Both the position numbers and the translations under genes were made by a program. Of a DNA stretch of 64,000 nucleotides, positions 13,001-24,900 are shown piece by piece (position 1 is the first letter of the stretch; every line of letters starts with the position of its first letter). The DNA comes from Nautilus pompilius (lineage: Eukaryota > Mollusca > Cephalopoda > Nautilida > Nautilidae). The stretch covers positions 436,501 through 500,500 of the forward strand of contig JACATO010000069.1 in assembly GCA_018389105.1 (NCBI GenBank), written 5' to 3'. The notes beneath the pieces are model-generated. The model had not been told where the DNA came from. It did not search any database and saw only the letters and a program-made list of their open reading frames with translations.

Positions 13001-16000
13001 GAAGGGAGAATGAGCAATGGCGCCGACGACTGGCTGAAAACCATTTGCGACACGGTAAAGGAAGCAATCGCTCCTACGCCGTGGGGAGGCAAAGGCAGAA
13101 CTGTCCTCGTGCTGTGTGAAGACATCCGAACAGCTGGTAAGGTCAGTGAAGAGATCAAATCCAAGGTCACCGATTCGGTGACTTTGTATACCAACACTTC
13201 TACCATTGCCGGACAAGGAGTCAACCGGAGGTTCTCTAGCCAAGAAGTTGTGGTGGCTACAAACTTGGCCGGGCGCGGCACAAATATTAAAATGAGCAAG
13301 GATGCGATCGAGAGCGGAGGTCTGTTTGTCCTGATGACTTTCCTACCGGTGAACACTCGCGTCGAATTACAGGCGTTTGGGCGGGCCGCACGGAGCGGCC
13401 AACCGGGGTCCGGCCAGATTATTTTAAACACCGAAGATCTAAAGTTCATTTTCGCCAACTCTCCCACCGTCCGAAAGGTTAAAGACTTTCGGGAACAGAT
13501 GGGTAGGCAGCGTATGGAGTTTTCGGAAAACTACGAAATCAAAGAAATGGAGTTAAAAGAGAAATTGTTCCAGTGGTATAATGGCTTTGCAAGAGGTGTC
13601 TATAACGAGATGAAATCTGTAAATAAGTCTGAGAAGAAGATCATCCTGAATTCCTTACACGACGCTTGGGGCATGTGGCTGCTCATGGAAGAGGATCGAA
13701 TTGAGAATCTTGAGGAAGCAGTTTTAATGGAAAAACTGAAAGTGAAATGCCAAGAGGCTAAAGCACTGGTCATGTCAAGGCGTTCGCCAACCGCCAACTT
13801 TCATCACGCCATTAAGTTCGGCAATGACAATCTGCTGAAAGCCAAGTACGAAGAAGCCATAGACTATTTTTCGAAATCCATCGACATCGAGGAGAACTGG
13901 TCGACAATTGCTTTCTACAATCGCGCCTACTGTGCAGTTATGTTGGGTCTCGACAACTACATCGGGGAAGCAGTTTCCGACCTGGAAAAGAGTCTGGAAA
14001 AACTCTCCAACTACGAAATGCAGCACCAGATCACATTCCAGCTGATCCAGTTATCACAGCGGAAGGGCAGTGGGAAGAAGCCGTTTTTTGAACAGATGAC
14101 AACCCGTTTTCAGATTTTAAAGTTTTACAAAAAAAACATAAAAGGGGCCATCGGAAAGCTTAAAGAGATACAATCGTCTGGAAGAGACGCTCAAGTTGAA
14201 GCGCTGGGAGTATTTTCCCTCATCCCAGATGCAGACACCACTACAAGTTTGGAGATGTACAGGCTGTGGCAACTCGGGCTTCTCAACGTCTACTCCGTCG
14301 AGGAAAAGCCGAGGTTTTGTTGGGAAGGTCTGGTTGTGTTGTTGCTGGGTGTTGCACAGGTCGCCGCAGGGGCGCTTTTGACCGTCTTCTCCGCGGGGAC
14401 ACTTAGCAGTATAGGCATGGGCTTGATAGGAGAAGGGTTATCCGATGTCATAGATGGCATCATCGGGATGGTAGAAGGAGAAATGGACCTGAAAGAATGG
14501 GCGATTAGTAAAGCTGTTGGCATCGCCATCTCCATGGCCGGATTTGGAGTCGCTAAGCTGGTGAGCAAGGGAATCAAAGGAGCATATCAAGGCCTGAAAG
14601 TAGTTGGAAAGGGAATGAAGGCTCTGCCCAAAATCATTGCTAGAGAGGCGAAAGATGCGGCGTTGACTGTGGCGGTGAAAAATAATTTGAAAAACACAGG
14701 GAAATATATCGGCAAAGAGATCGCAAAGACCACCGTGATGAAAACGGTGGAAGCCTGTGAGGAGAAGCTGCTAGAAGAATTTATGGGTTTGATACAGCAA
14801 AAAATAAAAGCCAACATCAAAGATGAGATATCCAAGTCAGTGAATGGCGGTAATCTATCACTGCTCGTCAACAAAGTTCTAGCAGAACAAGTTCCCGAAG
14901 GAGAACCTTTGGAGATAATTGCAAAAGCTGAAGATGATACGAAGAATAATATAAAGAAGGCTTTCGAATCTATGGCAAGACAGGTCGTTCAACCGTTCAT
15001 CTTGGATCCTACGTGGAAAGAACATCTATCCGGTGCAGTTAATTCCATTGCTGGAAGCATTAAAGAAGAATTCGATGGAAAGGGAAAGTGGCGCGCATTC
15101 GCCATCTTCATCGAAACACTTGACGTGACAGTAGATATCGGAACTGGAATGGCCGCCATTATCAAGTTGAAGCAAGAGTTCGATACTCGGCTAATCGAGC
15201 AGCTGGTGAGCTACTGCAAGGAGAAAAAGCTGTCTACGACCACCGACATCAAGGAGGAAGACAAAATCCATCTTTTGTCTCTGAAGAATGAAATTGCCGA
15301 TGTCCTGGCTGACGTTCTGAGCGGCGCCATATCCACGATCACGCAGAACAAAGTTGCGAAATATCTGATCGAACGAGTCCAGGAGAAGGTGAACAGCATT
15401 GTGGAGGACTATGTTACGACCAAACTGAATATTTCCGACACCGAAGAGAAGATAAGCGCCGTCGGCATGGAGATTCATGGCAAGTTCAGGATGTCGAAGA
15501 GAAATTCCATGAACTTCGCGATGGTTTCCGATTTTGTGACGAGGATGAAAGAGAAGCAATCGCGCGGATCGATGTTTGAGCTGGAGATTCTCTGCAAACG
15601 ACTGGGCGTAACCGTTGCCGTCTTCCGCGAAGGGAAGCAAGGAAGGAAGCTGATGACCACAATAAAAGGAGAGACTGGCAAAGATGAGGAAACCGTTCAG
15701 TTAGTCCAGAGAGCAAACACCCAAGGGAACCTGGAATCCCGCTACGACGTGCTCGTGAATGGAAATGTTCTCCGCATCAATGGCGAGGATAAAGGCAGTC
15801 TGTACCGTGCTGCAGCACGCGGCCTCAATCCATCCTGTTCAGAAGATGACCTGACGAAAAGGGCCAGCGAGCTACGCGAAATGGTTGCCACCGAGTTAAA
15901 AGACAACTTCGTGAGCTGGGCCGGTCACGTGGAGAGAAGTGTATGGATGAGTAACTTCGTCAGCGGGGGAATGGGATCCGGCGGGGCCGCCCCTCACGGG

Positions 16001-16555
16001 AAGAAGAAATCCGGAAAAACTGTAACTGATGTGCTTGGGACTAAGGCCGCGATGGACACACCTAGCAAGCTGGCCGGTGCTCTTGGGGTCAGCAGAGAGG
16101 GAACCGGAAGCAGCCAGAAAATTCTGTCGAACCGTGTTATGGCTCCCCATTACAGAATCTTTTTCGGGGCCGACGTGAAGGGCAAACTGCGAGCCCTGCG
16201 CCCCTCCGTTATCAAGGCGATTGAAAGCAACGACGTCGTCAAAATGCTCAAGTTTTCCTTCGTAGCCTCGGCTACGGAGGGACTGAAATTTCTGGAAACA
16301 ACAGGAGCCCTGTTGGGCCGCCTGCGTGAGGGACTTTCCGCAGTTGATGCCAGCTCCGAAAAAAAGTCGGAAGAGTTCAAGAAAATCACCAATGCCTACC
16401 ACTCGGTGCTATCTCAGAGTGGTCAGATGACGGACAAACAGAAGGGTGAGGTTCAGCAGTGGGTGGGAAGGAACGGCTTCAGCGACCCCCAAGATTCATC
16501 TGCTCGCTATGTTATGGCCATGTTACTGGTCAGCTTGATGGCCGGTGACCAGTAA
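10022..16555 (+). CDS. Giant SecA-like DEAD ATPase with TPR-like, hydrophobic and degenerate OTU-like regions
   Basis: A single ORF of 2177 codons with no intron. The N-terminus MGNSPS fits an N-myristoylation signal (Gly2, Ser6). Cys13/Cys16 and Cys57/Cys60 form a zinc-ribbon-like pair, followed by a charged coiled coil (about 67-115). The core is a SecA-type motor: Walker A ATGEGKS (553-559, Lys558), Walker B VDEID (657-661), SGT (959-961), motif V ATNLAGRGTN (1079-1088) and motif VI with GRAAR (1120-1124). Bacterial SecA has the same motif order but is about 900 residues. A TPR-like helical pair lies near 1260-1310, and a glycine-rich hydrophobic stretch near 1434-1490 could enter a membrane. 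Residues about 1849-1935 resemble OTU peptidase pieces lacking the catalytic Cys and His. ATP hydrolysis is likely from the motifs; substrate and role are unknown. It is more GC-rich than its flanks. It could be an old bacterial acquisition or a lineage-expanded intronless family. A SecYEG role in an animal cytosol is unlikely. Confidence 0.9.
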   Translation: MGNSPSEYNGAKCSDCEKSLPPCKTWDQFTSKIIEGRKVFIFLGGLYYRRVGSKHKCPDCFWRPIKEMQRNEKKQEERKLEAKEKLQENATNLRQNVTLKQNQEIEVERKTELSKAVLESHSNKFTFESDTDGGLLNLIQSSVGDSPTDKLISDMLDLDMHQMTKKDIQQCLGAACDILYNQVPSANQSDQQRHLCRLQLLLMEIYILNAREVNKELLISDEQIGVLLYEITKSALNAHELFSFTDSLFLTVVCSLSTKKAREQQPPRLSGDMARWRTKDCPLFQMCSVDFLQSLLQNSKGSPPDIRDDPKTRQKQDTLQWPRECCQLLIETFFSDSKELGACVSQKLICLARGRRWLADQVLELLEAISQVFPANGDELREILHIIVTNQMEPVDINKSNQRSIAEMLKNGETKQVLDALRKGREEENEKSLEVVFSEIQRTEMVDAVVLREVETIVRSALCRLTKLDYPAKPSKLELSMTLKSGISRIPSLMRSLKETNLQADDDDILSECLCIICCAVNKSYGFWPRLVQMVSWCILVLSGKNGRLLQIATGEGKSVVIAMFAAYNAMRSKQVDIVTSSPVLAARDARESAGFYELFSLTVSCNVDLARTKQRVECYKSNIVYGTVENYAADILRQEFQLKEVRSNRRFDVAIVDEIDSLLLDQGIQFTYLSNDAPFLQHLEPVLAMVWAATQKYSEVEAKGGEKLMRSTAMPFHLAVFDSIEPGEFDSIENPLQLLKLAEENGLVARGVTEKMDAEGQQILDSVKSETIMKFLTLAEDYLPCRFIPYVDAKNGTIAAVGNRQLTSSDGRKNILIQVSENGVCRQLYSRESLVKKLVNSVQSRLEFDDEPKQEMSLSLPKCLSVLTENRLPIWVDNAMLAMQFTEGRQYLVKDGRVIPVAYDSTGVAEINKRWGGGLHQFLQMKHFLGITPMSMVTNFMSNSEFFKRYAGSIFGLSGTLGTKTDHEFLKRHHNLDVAVIPTYQARKLYEVEGRMSNGADDWLKTICDTVKEAIAPTPWGGKGRTVLVLCEDIRTAGKVSEEIKSKVTDSVTLYTNTSTIAGQGVNRRFSSQEVVVATNLAGRGTNIKMSKDAIESGGLFVLMTFLPVNTRVELQAFGRAARSGQPGSGQIILNTEDLKFIFANSPTVRKVKDFREQMGRQRMEFSENYEIKEMELKEKLFQWYNGFARGVYNEMKSVNKSEKKIILNSLHDAWGMWLLMEEDRIENLEEAVLMEKLKVKCQEAKALVMSRRSPTANFHHAIKFGNDNLLKAKYEEAIDYFSKSIDIEENWSTIAFYNRAYCAVMLGLDNYIGEAVSDLEKSLEKLSNYEMQHQITFQLIQLSQRKGSGKKPFFEQMTTRFQILKFYKKNIKGAIGKLKEIQSSGRDAQVEALGVFSLIPDADTTTSLEMYRLWQLGLLNVYSVEEKPRFCWEGLVVLLLGVAQVAAGALLTVFSAGTLSSIGMGLIGEGLSDVIDGIIGMVEGEMDLKEWAISKAVGIAISMAGFGVAKLVSKGIKGAYQGLKVVGKGMKALPKIIAREAKDAALTVAVKNNLKNTGKYIGKEIAKTTVMKTVEACEEKLLEEFMGLIQQKIKANIKDEISKSVNGGNLSLLVNKVLAEQVPEGEPLEIIAKAEDDTKNNIKKAFESMARQVVQPFILDPTWKEHLSGAVNSIAGSIKEEFDGKGKWRAFAIFIETLDVTVDIGTGMAAIIKLKQEFDTRLIEQLVSYCKEKKLSTTTDIKEEDKIHLLSLKNEIADVLADVLSGAISTITQNKVAKYLIERVQEKVNSIVEDYVTTKLNISDTEEKISAVGMEIHGKFRMSKRNSMNFAMVSDFVTRMKEKQSRGSMFELEILCKRLGVTVAVFREGKQGRKLMTTIKGETGKDEETVQLVQRANTQGNLESRYDVLVNGNVLRINGEDKGSLYRAAARGLNPSCSEDDLTKRASELREMVATELKDNFVSWAGHVERSVWMSNFVSGGMGSGGAAPHGKKKSGKTVTDVLGTKAAMDTPSKLAGALGVSREGTGSSQKILSNRVMAPHYRIFFGADVKGKLRALRPSVIKAIESNDVVKMLKFSFVASATEGLKFLETTGALLGRLREGLSAVDASSEKKSEEFKKITNAYHSVLSQSGQMTDKQKGEVQQWVGRNGFSDPQDSSARYVMAMLLVSLMAGDQ

Positions 16556-18799
16556 GTCCTGGTGAAAGCAAATTCACAAGGGACCCCCCTCCCCCCCAAA
16601 AAGCAGAGACTGTTTGTCTATAACGTTCAGATATAACATCTTGAAGAGTCAGCCCTTAGAGCTGAACATACATTTTTATTATTACTGAAAACCTAACAAA
16701 CAGAATTTTAAGCTGGTAAGGTTTATCTTAACATTGGTAGCTTCACAGAATCAGGTTAGCAATTTCCTGTCACCCCCTTCACTTGTGGCTGCTCTATACA
16801 CCTGGTTGTGCCCGTAGTTTACAAGTTAATGCTGTTTGAAATCCTGTTGTTATTCCTATTTCGAAATATTTCAATATCAAAATTATTATTTTCCTTTTCC
16901 CCAAAATAGATAGTTTTATCTTTATGGCATTGAGATATATTTTATTATCAAAATTTAATATAACTTAAATTTATTTTATTAGTAAGAGCATGTAGTACAA
17001 CATAAATGTCATTTTTGGTATGGAATACTAGCTTTGTACACCAGAGTATAGTAGAGCATATAATGGTGGGGTGTGTTCAGTACTGATAGTTTATTATAGT
17101 ATGGCATAGTAGAGAATGTAATGTCATTGATAGTTTAGGATACTATAGTACAAATAATAAAGAATGTGATAGTACAACATATAACATATAGAAGTGCAAA
17201 TAAAGCAAAATGTGTTTAGTGTAGCAATATAGTAGAGAACAGAATGACTATCTATCCTAACACTCAACTATATGCTATATAATATGATATAATATAATAT
17301 AGTGTAACACAGCAAAGCATATGAACAGACGACAGTACATTGTAGAGTGGAGTCGTATTACACTGGTATTTAGTGTGCTTTTCTGCATAGTTAGTATATA
17401 GTATTTTATAGCGCAGAAACATTAATAGCATTAATAATAAACAGCATGCAATAAAAGGAGGAGAAAGTACACTATGGTTAATGCTTTTAATGATCTTTCT
17501 TTTCTCCTTGAACAGGTCAAATAAAAATAATCGTATTTCAGTACTCATTTATTTTGCAATCTTGTTTTCAATTTCTGTGGATGAGTATCAAACTCTTAAT
17601 TTATATCTAAGGGCGAAAAGATATTTTATTCCATACAAGGGAAGTAACTGGACATGAAAATGGGAGTTAACTCTCATAATGCGTAACAAAAAAATAACGA
17701 ATGTAAGCAAATACAATATACGTGTTTTACTTCCATCAAACTATGCTATTTTGCGTAGTTGTTGGGTTCCTTTGTGAAATTCAAATTCAATTAATCAATA
17801 AATAAATATTATTAACAAATCTGGCATTTTTCTTTGTTAACATTTATCCTAAATACGATAGCATTATTGTAGAAGTTTTATTTTTTATATCAAAATGTAC
17901 GCTGTGCTATGTGGCTTCTTGCTTTACCTACAATAAAGTTACTAATTAAAATTACCGATTATTCTACTTTGATACCATCGATATTTTCATTGCAAATGGC
18001 AGTACTCGGCCTGCCTAACGTGGCGCTACCGAAACGTAATTGTGGAGAAGTTTGCGTGTAATTTATGATCGGCATCAAAGGTCAAAGATGACGTGTTTTA
18101 AGAGCAACCTTTGATGATTACCTGTTTCATTGCCTTCGGCTCCGGATCCAGCTAAGTTCGTGTGGAGAAAACGGACTCAGTCCCTAAACTCGACTGTGTC
18201 TTATCACATTATTGACATATGTTTTCAGAAATTTTCCAAAAATATCCCAGTTTCTAAAAGTAGTATAACGGTCGACGGAAGCCAAAGTATTCAAACAAAA
18301 CAAGTCTTCTTTCGTACATTTATTTTGAAAAAAAGTTTTTGCTTTTCTGTTTATTGTCTCAATATTACAAGGCAAATTTGCTGTTGCGCTATTTCCTTCA
18401 GTCTATTGTCAAAAAAGCCCGATACTTGATAGAAACGAACAGTTGCTGGCGGTCTGCTATTGACAGAAGGTAGAGAGTTAGTCCTGGTATTTTAAAATAA
18501 TAACTTGGGTATGGGAAGTGCAATAAATATCAGAAACCCCAGTATTTCGTCGTTCTCCTGTAGTGGCGTTTGCTTTGTTTCCCCTCTATTGTCTTACTAA
18601 AAAACAACAGCGAGTGAACAGTTAACACAACAGGCCGAAAGGTGATTTTCAACGAGTAGCCAGACTCCGAATAGTGTAGTTCAGTCAGGCATTTATAATT
18701 TATGAAGTTGCCATAACAATGAGCAGTCAGCTGCTCCATCTGTTCCCAGCACAAGAACTGCTATCCAACAAAACGATACAATTCAGTTCATCGCATCTG
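16556..18799. other. 3' flank of the SecA-like gene, AT-rich
   Basis: No gene was supported. From about 16970 to 17330 there are many short imperfect repeats built on tagtacaac / tagtagag / atataat motifs. Candidate polyadenylation signals AATAAA occur near 17155 and 17931, but I cannot say which is used. The rest is AT-rich and unassigned. Confidence 0.45.
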
Positions 18800-18802
18800 G
18801 CT

Positions 18803-18838
18803 GTGATGATGATGATGATGATAATAATAATAATAATA

Positions 18839-18887
<49 letters not shown>

Positions 18888-18889
18888 TA
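18803..18889. repeat. Trinucleotide microsatellite (GAT)n-(AAT)n
   Basis: About 87 bp of trinucleotide repeat that changes from GAT to AAT units, with a single phase slip (taatataa) inside the AAT run. Confidence 0.95.
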
Positions 18890-21800
18890 ATACATTCGTT
18901 GACAAACATGCCACCAAACTCACTCAAGAGTAGAAAAAAGTCAGCTAGAAGAGTCAGCATTGGTAAATAACGTTTGGTCATGTGATCATGGTGCCAAGAG
19001 AACAGGGGAAAGACTGTAAGTAAATGATCCTCATGGCCAATGGAATCATTACATGGGAGGCGGAGCCAGAGTTTGAGGTCTGTTAACTAAAAAGAAAATT
19101 TTAAAAGTATATTTAAAAATAGATAATAGTGTGTAATCTATCAGATACCCACTGGTGAGTAATAAATGAAACTTAGCGACCACGAGGTGGTGTGGTTTCA
19201 AGAACGCTAAAGAAATTTTGCATAATTTAAAAAAGGAAATAAAAGCTCCATGCACTCTTCTCTGTAATCTTGTTTGCTAGGAGAAAAAAAAACAAACAAA
19301 GTATTTTTATTTCGTGTTTCAGGTGTATTATTTTGGTCTAAATACAGACTAATCTTCGTTAAGAAAAAGGATCACAAAGGGAGATAACTTCAAAAAAAAA
19401 AATTTTTAAGGGACATAACTCGAAACATTTTATTTATCTATTTTCTTACTGAACGAACAATGTATTTTGCTTACACAGGTGGACTGTCTACCAAAAAAAA
19501 AGTCCGTTAATTAAATTTAACTTTCAAATTGAAAAGATTAAATGTCGACAATAAAATATAATAAATAAACAAACAAATAATGGCGGATGACGAGCGTCGA
19601 GAAAATCTAAAATAAAAATGCTGAAACGAAAGCAAAAAAAAAAAAAAAAAAATTGTATGTAAATGCGAATTTTATTTTACCTCGGAATATAAACATTTTT
19701 ACGAAATGGAATTTTTTATTTGTTTAATTTCAATTGTTTCTTTTTACAAAAAAAAAACACGTATACGTGAGTCATAAATTATTTATGTAAACTGAATGAA
19801 GTAGGAATCCACTCCGCAGGCCGCTTCCTGATAGCTGTCAGGGATTTCGAGATACTTGATTAAGTCGTTGGTGGGGGGGGAATGAATGTCCTACGACATG
19901 TGATTATTACTTTTTTTTTTTTTTTCCTTTCTCAAAACAGTACATGACATTTCTGTTTTAACCCGCCAACTCTGTAAGAGAAGGAGTGGCTGGTAGTTGA
20001 CTTCTTCTTGGACAGTCCGCTTTCCAGGTAAGTGCTGCTGTTGTTCACACTCTTGATATGTCATACGTCTTCCGTCCGTCTGTCTGTCTGTCGCGTCTTC
20101 TGACTCAAGTACACCCCTCCCCTCCCAACCCAACCAGGTTGTTTAAGCACACATGCATTTAGACTGAATATTTCAATCTTGTTATGCAAACTCAAAATAA
20201 ATGGAGGATGTGGATGCGTGCCGGAGACCAGAGAGTTAAGATAATGCGTGCCGGACGCCATGTTTATTTAGTCACTGCCGGTTGCTGTGAGACTAATTCT
20301 GAGACGTTTATATGCAAGATATCATTTTACAGTATATATATATAATGAAATCAACAGTCTGTGTACCTATAAGTATACGGTTATGGGTGTATTCGAGTAG
20401 TAAAATGACTCCACTCCGTCTCTACCTATCTCTCTGTCATCTCAGCAGCTGTTCTATCATACATGGGAACTGGGTCTGTTGGATTAATCTCTCTCTCTCT
20501 CTCCCCCTCTTCTCCCCCCCCAAAAAATGAATTTATCTCACTGTCCTTTTTATTCAAAGAAAGAAGATAAGTGCATTGGCTCTAACTTTCCTTCTAAGAG
20601 CTTTTCAGAAAACAATTAATCAGTCAGTCGTCAAGTACACTAGCTTATTGTCCAATCTTCTCTGAGGAGTTAGGAAGAAAAGCTTTCGTTTTTCTATCTA
20701 AAGATTGCTGCCTTACTGATTACAGGTGAGGTGATAACAGCTGTTATCAAGGTGAGCCGTTATGAGATCATCTTAAGTGGTGTGGGGAGTTAACCTGTTA
20801 GTTGGCTGCTCAATATATATATATATAATTGCAAACCCGTCAGCTGGTTGCGATTATTGTTAAAGAAGTATAAAATAATTGTAGATGGTGATAAAGCGGT
20901 TAGTTGTAGGAATTTTGAAGATGAAGTTTTTGGCAGTATGTTCTGTTAATGATTTCAGTTAATATAATAGAAATGGATTACCTCCAGCTCCCACTTCAAT
21001 ACATGCAAATGCCCTAATTCTTCCAAAGCTCACATTTGTAAAATTCAGCTTTCATCATTGTATTTTTATTTTTTTAAATTTTATTTGAGACTATTTTCAT
21101 TAAATAAGATTACTTGGTATAAACTAACTTTTCAATTAATACGTTTTCTTTCTACATAAAGTGAACAGATACATGGGTTACTCACTGACTAATTACATTT
21201 GAATCTAAAACATAAAACCCGTGGACTGACCTTCAATCTAAGATACTTTATTATAGGATTACATTTTTTCAAATTTTTTAATAAGAGCATTTCAATTTTA
21301 ATTTTAGGTTCTGTATGATATAAGTCATTAATGAAATAAGCAAACATATTGTACTTTGTTTATTTTTTTATTTAAAATGTTTTAGATAAGCTCTCCCAAA
21401 TAATATATTTGTGATTATGCATTTTTATGTGGAGTTATCCTTAATTAAGTCAACTTCTAATTTACTTTCATATTTCACAAATTTTTGTTTTACTTTTCTC
21501 AATGCAACAATACAGATACTGATAATATTAAGTGGCTTATTGAACTGAATTATACTAAAAAATTACAAACTGGTAGGTAGGTAGGTAGTGTGTGTGTCTG
21601 AGTCTGTCTGTCTGTCTTTACCAGGTATAATGTCTAGTGTTTGACCCCTTGTGCTGTGTAGCTGCTTCCATCTTATTTTGTAGCAATTTTATCTTATCTT
21701 TGCCCTGTCCTTGAACTAAAAAAGACTTACCCACATTTTAAAAAGCATGGAGCTGTATGGTAAATGTAGAGTTTTTATATACTGGTTTGTGATATACTTT

Positions 21801-21929
21801 GTTTTGTTTTTTTTTTGGAAGAGGAATGAATGAACAAAGAATCTTAGTTTTTAAATTGTGTTCAACTTATTTCAATTATATCTATATTTGGCTCTCATTT
21901 ATTTATTTTTAATTGTTTCTTTGCTCCAG
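18890..21929. other. Non-coding region upstream of KYNU coding exon 1
   Basis: No coding exon was seen. It contains poly(A)/poly(T) runs (about 19630, 19911), a CT-rich tract (about 20487-20520), a short (TA)n run (about 20815-20827) and GGTA/GTCT repeats (about 21570-21620). It ends at a splice acceptor (ctttgctccag, 21929), so it should contain a non-coding first exon and first intron of KYNU, neither of which I could place. Confidence 0.45.
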
Positions 21930-21940
21930 AAATCAGAGGA

Positions 21941-24900
21941 ATGGCTGGAGTTGAAGCAGATTCTCATCCACTAGGTCAGTTGCAGAACACAGCGCAGTCA
22001 TTAGGACTGCATTTAGCAGATAAAAAATTTGCCCAGCACATGGATTCCATTGATCCACTGCGGCACTTGAGGGATGAATTTCACATTCCCAGAATGAAGC
22101 ATCTCATTGGAGGTAAGTGGAAAGTAATGGCTTTATATTTATAGTTTATCCAAATTCCATTTTGGTAAAGCAGGAAAGTCTCATGTCTAAGCAGGACTCA
22201 TCCATCTGGCTTGGGAAACTTGTGCTGCTTGTCATGTTATGTATAAATGCATGCAGAATGAATAGGCAAAAACAGCAGCACAATTATGGACTGGGACCTT
22301 CCCGAGGTGCGCTGCGTCCGGCCGTCTGACTTCCTTTGTCAGGTGATCATCGAACCCAGACCATGTTCCACCCAAACTGTCAGTGGAGACTGGACCGTTT
22401 TTTCAACCTCCGGAGCTGCGTACCCCGCCCTGCATCTCCGGTCACTCCTCCAGGCAGGGGGCATCGAAGCGAATCCGAGACCGTCGTGCACGCAATGTTC
22501 CAAGACAGTCCGCAGTGACATCACACCAGTTTGCTGTTCAGTCTGCCGGCGGCACTTCCACAAAGTTTGTAGCTGCCTATCACGAGCTCAGCAGAAGAGA
22601 TCTCAAGGCTTCCTATGCAACATCTGTAAGGGGGGTACCATCGCACCAACACTTCAACCGATCAGTATATCTGGAAGCACGCGCTGATGTTTCCTATGTC
22701 AAGCAAAAACCGCCCTGACTTTACACCATTAAGCTGTGAAAACTGTTCAAATGTTGCCCACAGATTATGCACTGGCATCTCCCATTACACCAAATCCCCT
22801 AAATGGACATGCTCCTCTTCTACAAATCCCCAGACACCAGCCCCAATCACAACCACACCTAGTATAACTACCCCCACCAACACTACATTTGTAAATACAC
22901 TCACCTCACATACTGTACTCTCAGCCTCACACCCCATATTACCTGTACCCACTCACACAGACTCCGCTGTACATATTCCCATGACTCCTACCACCTCCCA
23001 ACATTCGCCCAACACCAATGTAAATACCTCCCAACCCACAAGTTCATATTGCCCTAAAAACATATGCTGCCCAGCCTGCAAACAGAAACTTGTCTGTCGT
23101 CGTAACCCACTGATATGCCGAATATGTCAGCGAGGCTTTCACCTCAAATGTGCGCCAGAGACACAATTCGCCCTTGAACGACTCCGCCAGCAAGCGCAAT
23201 GGAAATGCCCAACATGCCAACAGAAAAGCCTAAAAAGTCCCACCCTCCCAGACAGCTACGCAGATATATGCACCAATCCCCCTCGTATAACTCTTCAAAA
23301 ACTGCAGTTTGTACAATGGAATTGCGATTTCCTAGCATCAAAAATCACCGAACTCTCCGAAGTGCTACACCGCTATAAAATTGATGTCGCAATGATTCAA
23401 GAGACGAAGATGGGGAACGAGGATCCGACACCCACCATTGACGGTTATGACACTCTTAGACAGGATAGATTGGGCAGCAGCACCCAACGTCTGAGAGGAG
23501 GTGGACTTATGATGTATATACACCACAGCATCCAGTACTCCATTTCGAAGAAATCAAATACTGCCAACACAGTTTCAAGCCGCCATTATACATCTAGCAA
23601 GGAGACGGCAAATTCTCGTCACTAACGTCTACCTACCGCCACTAACCTCTGACTATGCCTGCAATGATTCCTCGTGGTTAAATGACCTGCCTACTGAAAG
23701 TGGTATCATCTGTGACTATGTCAATGCACACCACCCAACCTGGGACGTATACGCTGCGCCAAACGCTCGGGGTACAACGCTCACCTCGTGGGTAGACAAC
23801 AATAACAAAGCAATACTCAACGATGGTTCACCAACTCGAGAGGCGAGATACCAGCAAGGTGCAGGAATAAGTACCCCTGATATCACAATTGTCGATGCAG
23901 CCATGGCCGAGCAGTTCTCCTGGGCAACCATAAATGAACTCAGCTCTGATCACCTGCCTATCCTGATCAAATGGGGTGTCAATTTCCAGATAGAGCACCC
24001 GAGTCGCCACCAGCGTAGAAACTATAAAAAAAGCAGACTGGGCACTTTTCAGCTCTAGACTCGAAACTGGCGTCGCAGAAATCCAATCGGACCTGTCCCC
24101 GCAAGCCAAACTCAAATCCTTCATCCGTATACTTAAGCAGGCGGAAGCGGCTGCTATACCAATCAAAGCTGTCCCGAAGCGGGAGACACCCTGGATGAAC
24201 GCGCAATTAAAAGAGTTGATTAAAAAGCGTAACAGACTTTGACGTGACATCAAAAATAACCACAAGGAATGGGTGCAAGTGTCGAAAGAGGTCGAAAAAA
24301 CAAATGAGGCCAAACGTGAGGCGTGGAGGAAGCATTTGGATAAAATATCCGAAACGAAAGACAACAAACGAGCGTGGGCGGTGGTTAAATCTCTAACCTG
24401 TAAAGAAGTCAAGGATGCTGTCTACACTGATGATCATGCAAAGGCCAACGCCTTTATTCAAGAGTATGCCGCCATCAGCGGACAGAAGAGTGATAAAACT
24501 TCGAAAAAGGCAGTTAGACAGCTTCGACAGATCGTTCTTAGTACGCACATTGCGCCAGAGCAGAAAATGGAAGATGACTTCACCGAGTCTGAAATGAAGC
24601 GTGCAATCAAGCAGATCAAAGCTGGTAAAGCGGCTGGACCGGATGAAATCTCCCCCGATCTCTTCAAACATCTACCGCAGCCTGCTCATACACTCCTGCT
24701 CTCGATCCTCAACCACAGCTGGAGCGAACACTGGTGCCCACAGACGTGGCGTACAGCGACAATCCTTCCGTTTCTAAAAAAGGGGAAGGACCCCTCAGAT
24801 GTGGGAAGCTACCGCCCAATCGCCCTGACTTTGACAATATGCAAGCTGATGGAGCGCATGATTGGGAACCGGCTGTCTTGGTGGCTGGAAGATAACAACC

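Noticed and set aside
10303..16402. Many minus-strand and alternative-frame ORFs across the SecA-like gene
   Set aside because: Shadows of the long coding frame, with no domain of their own.
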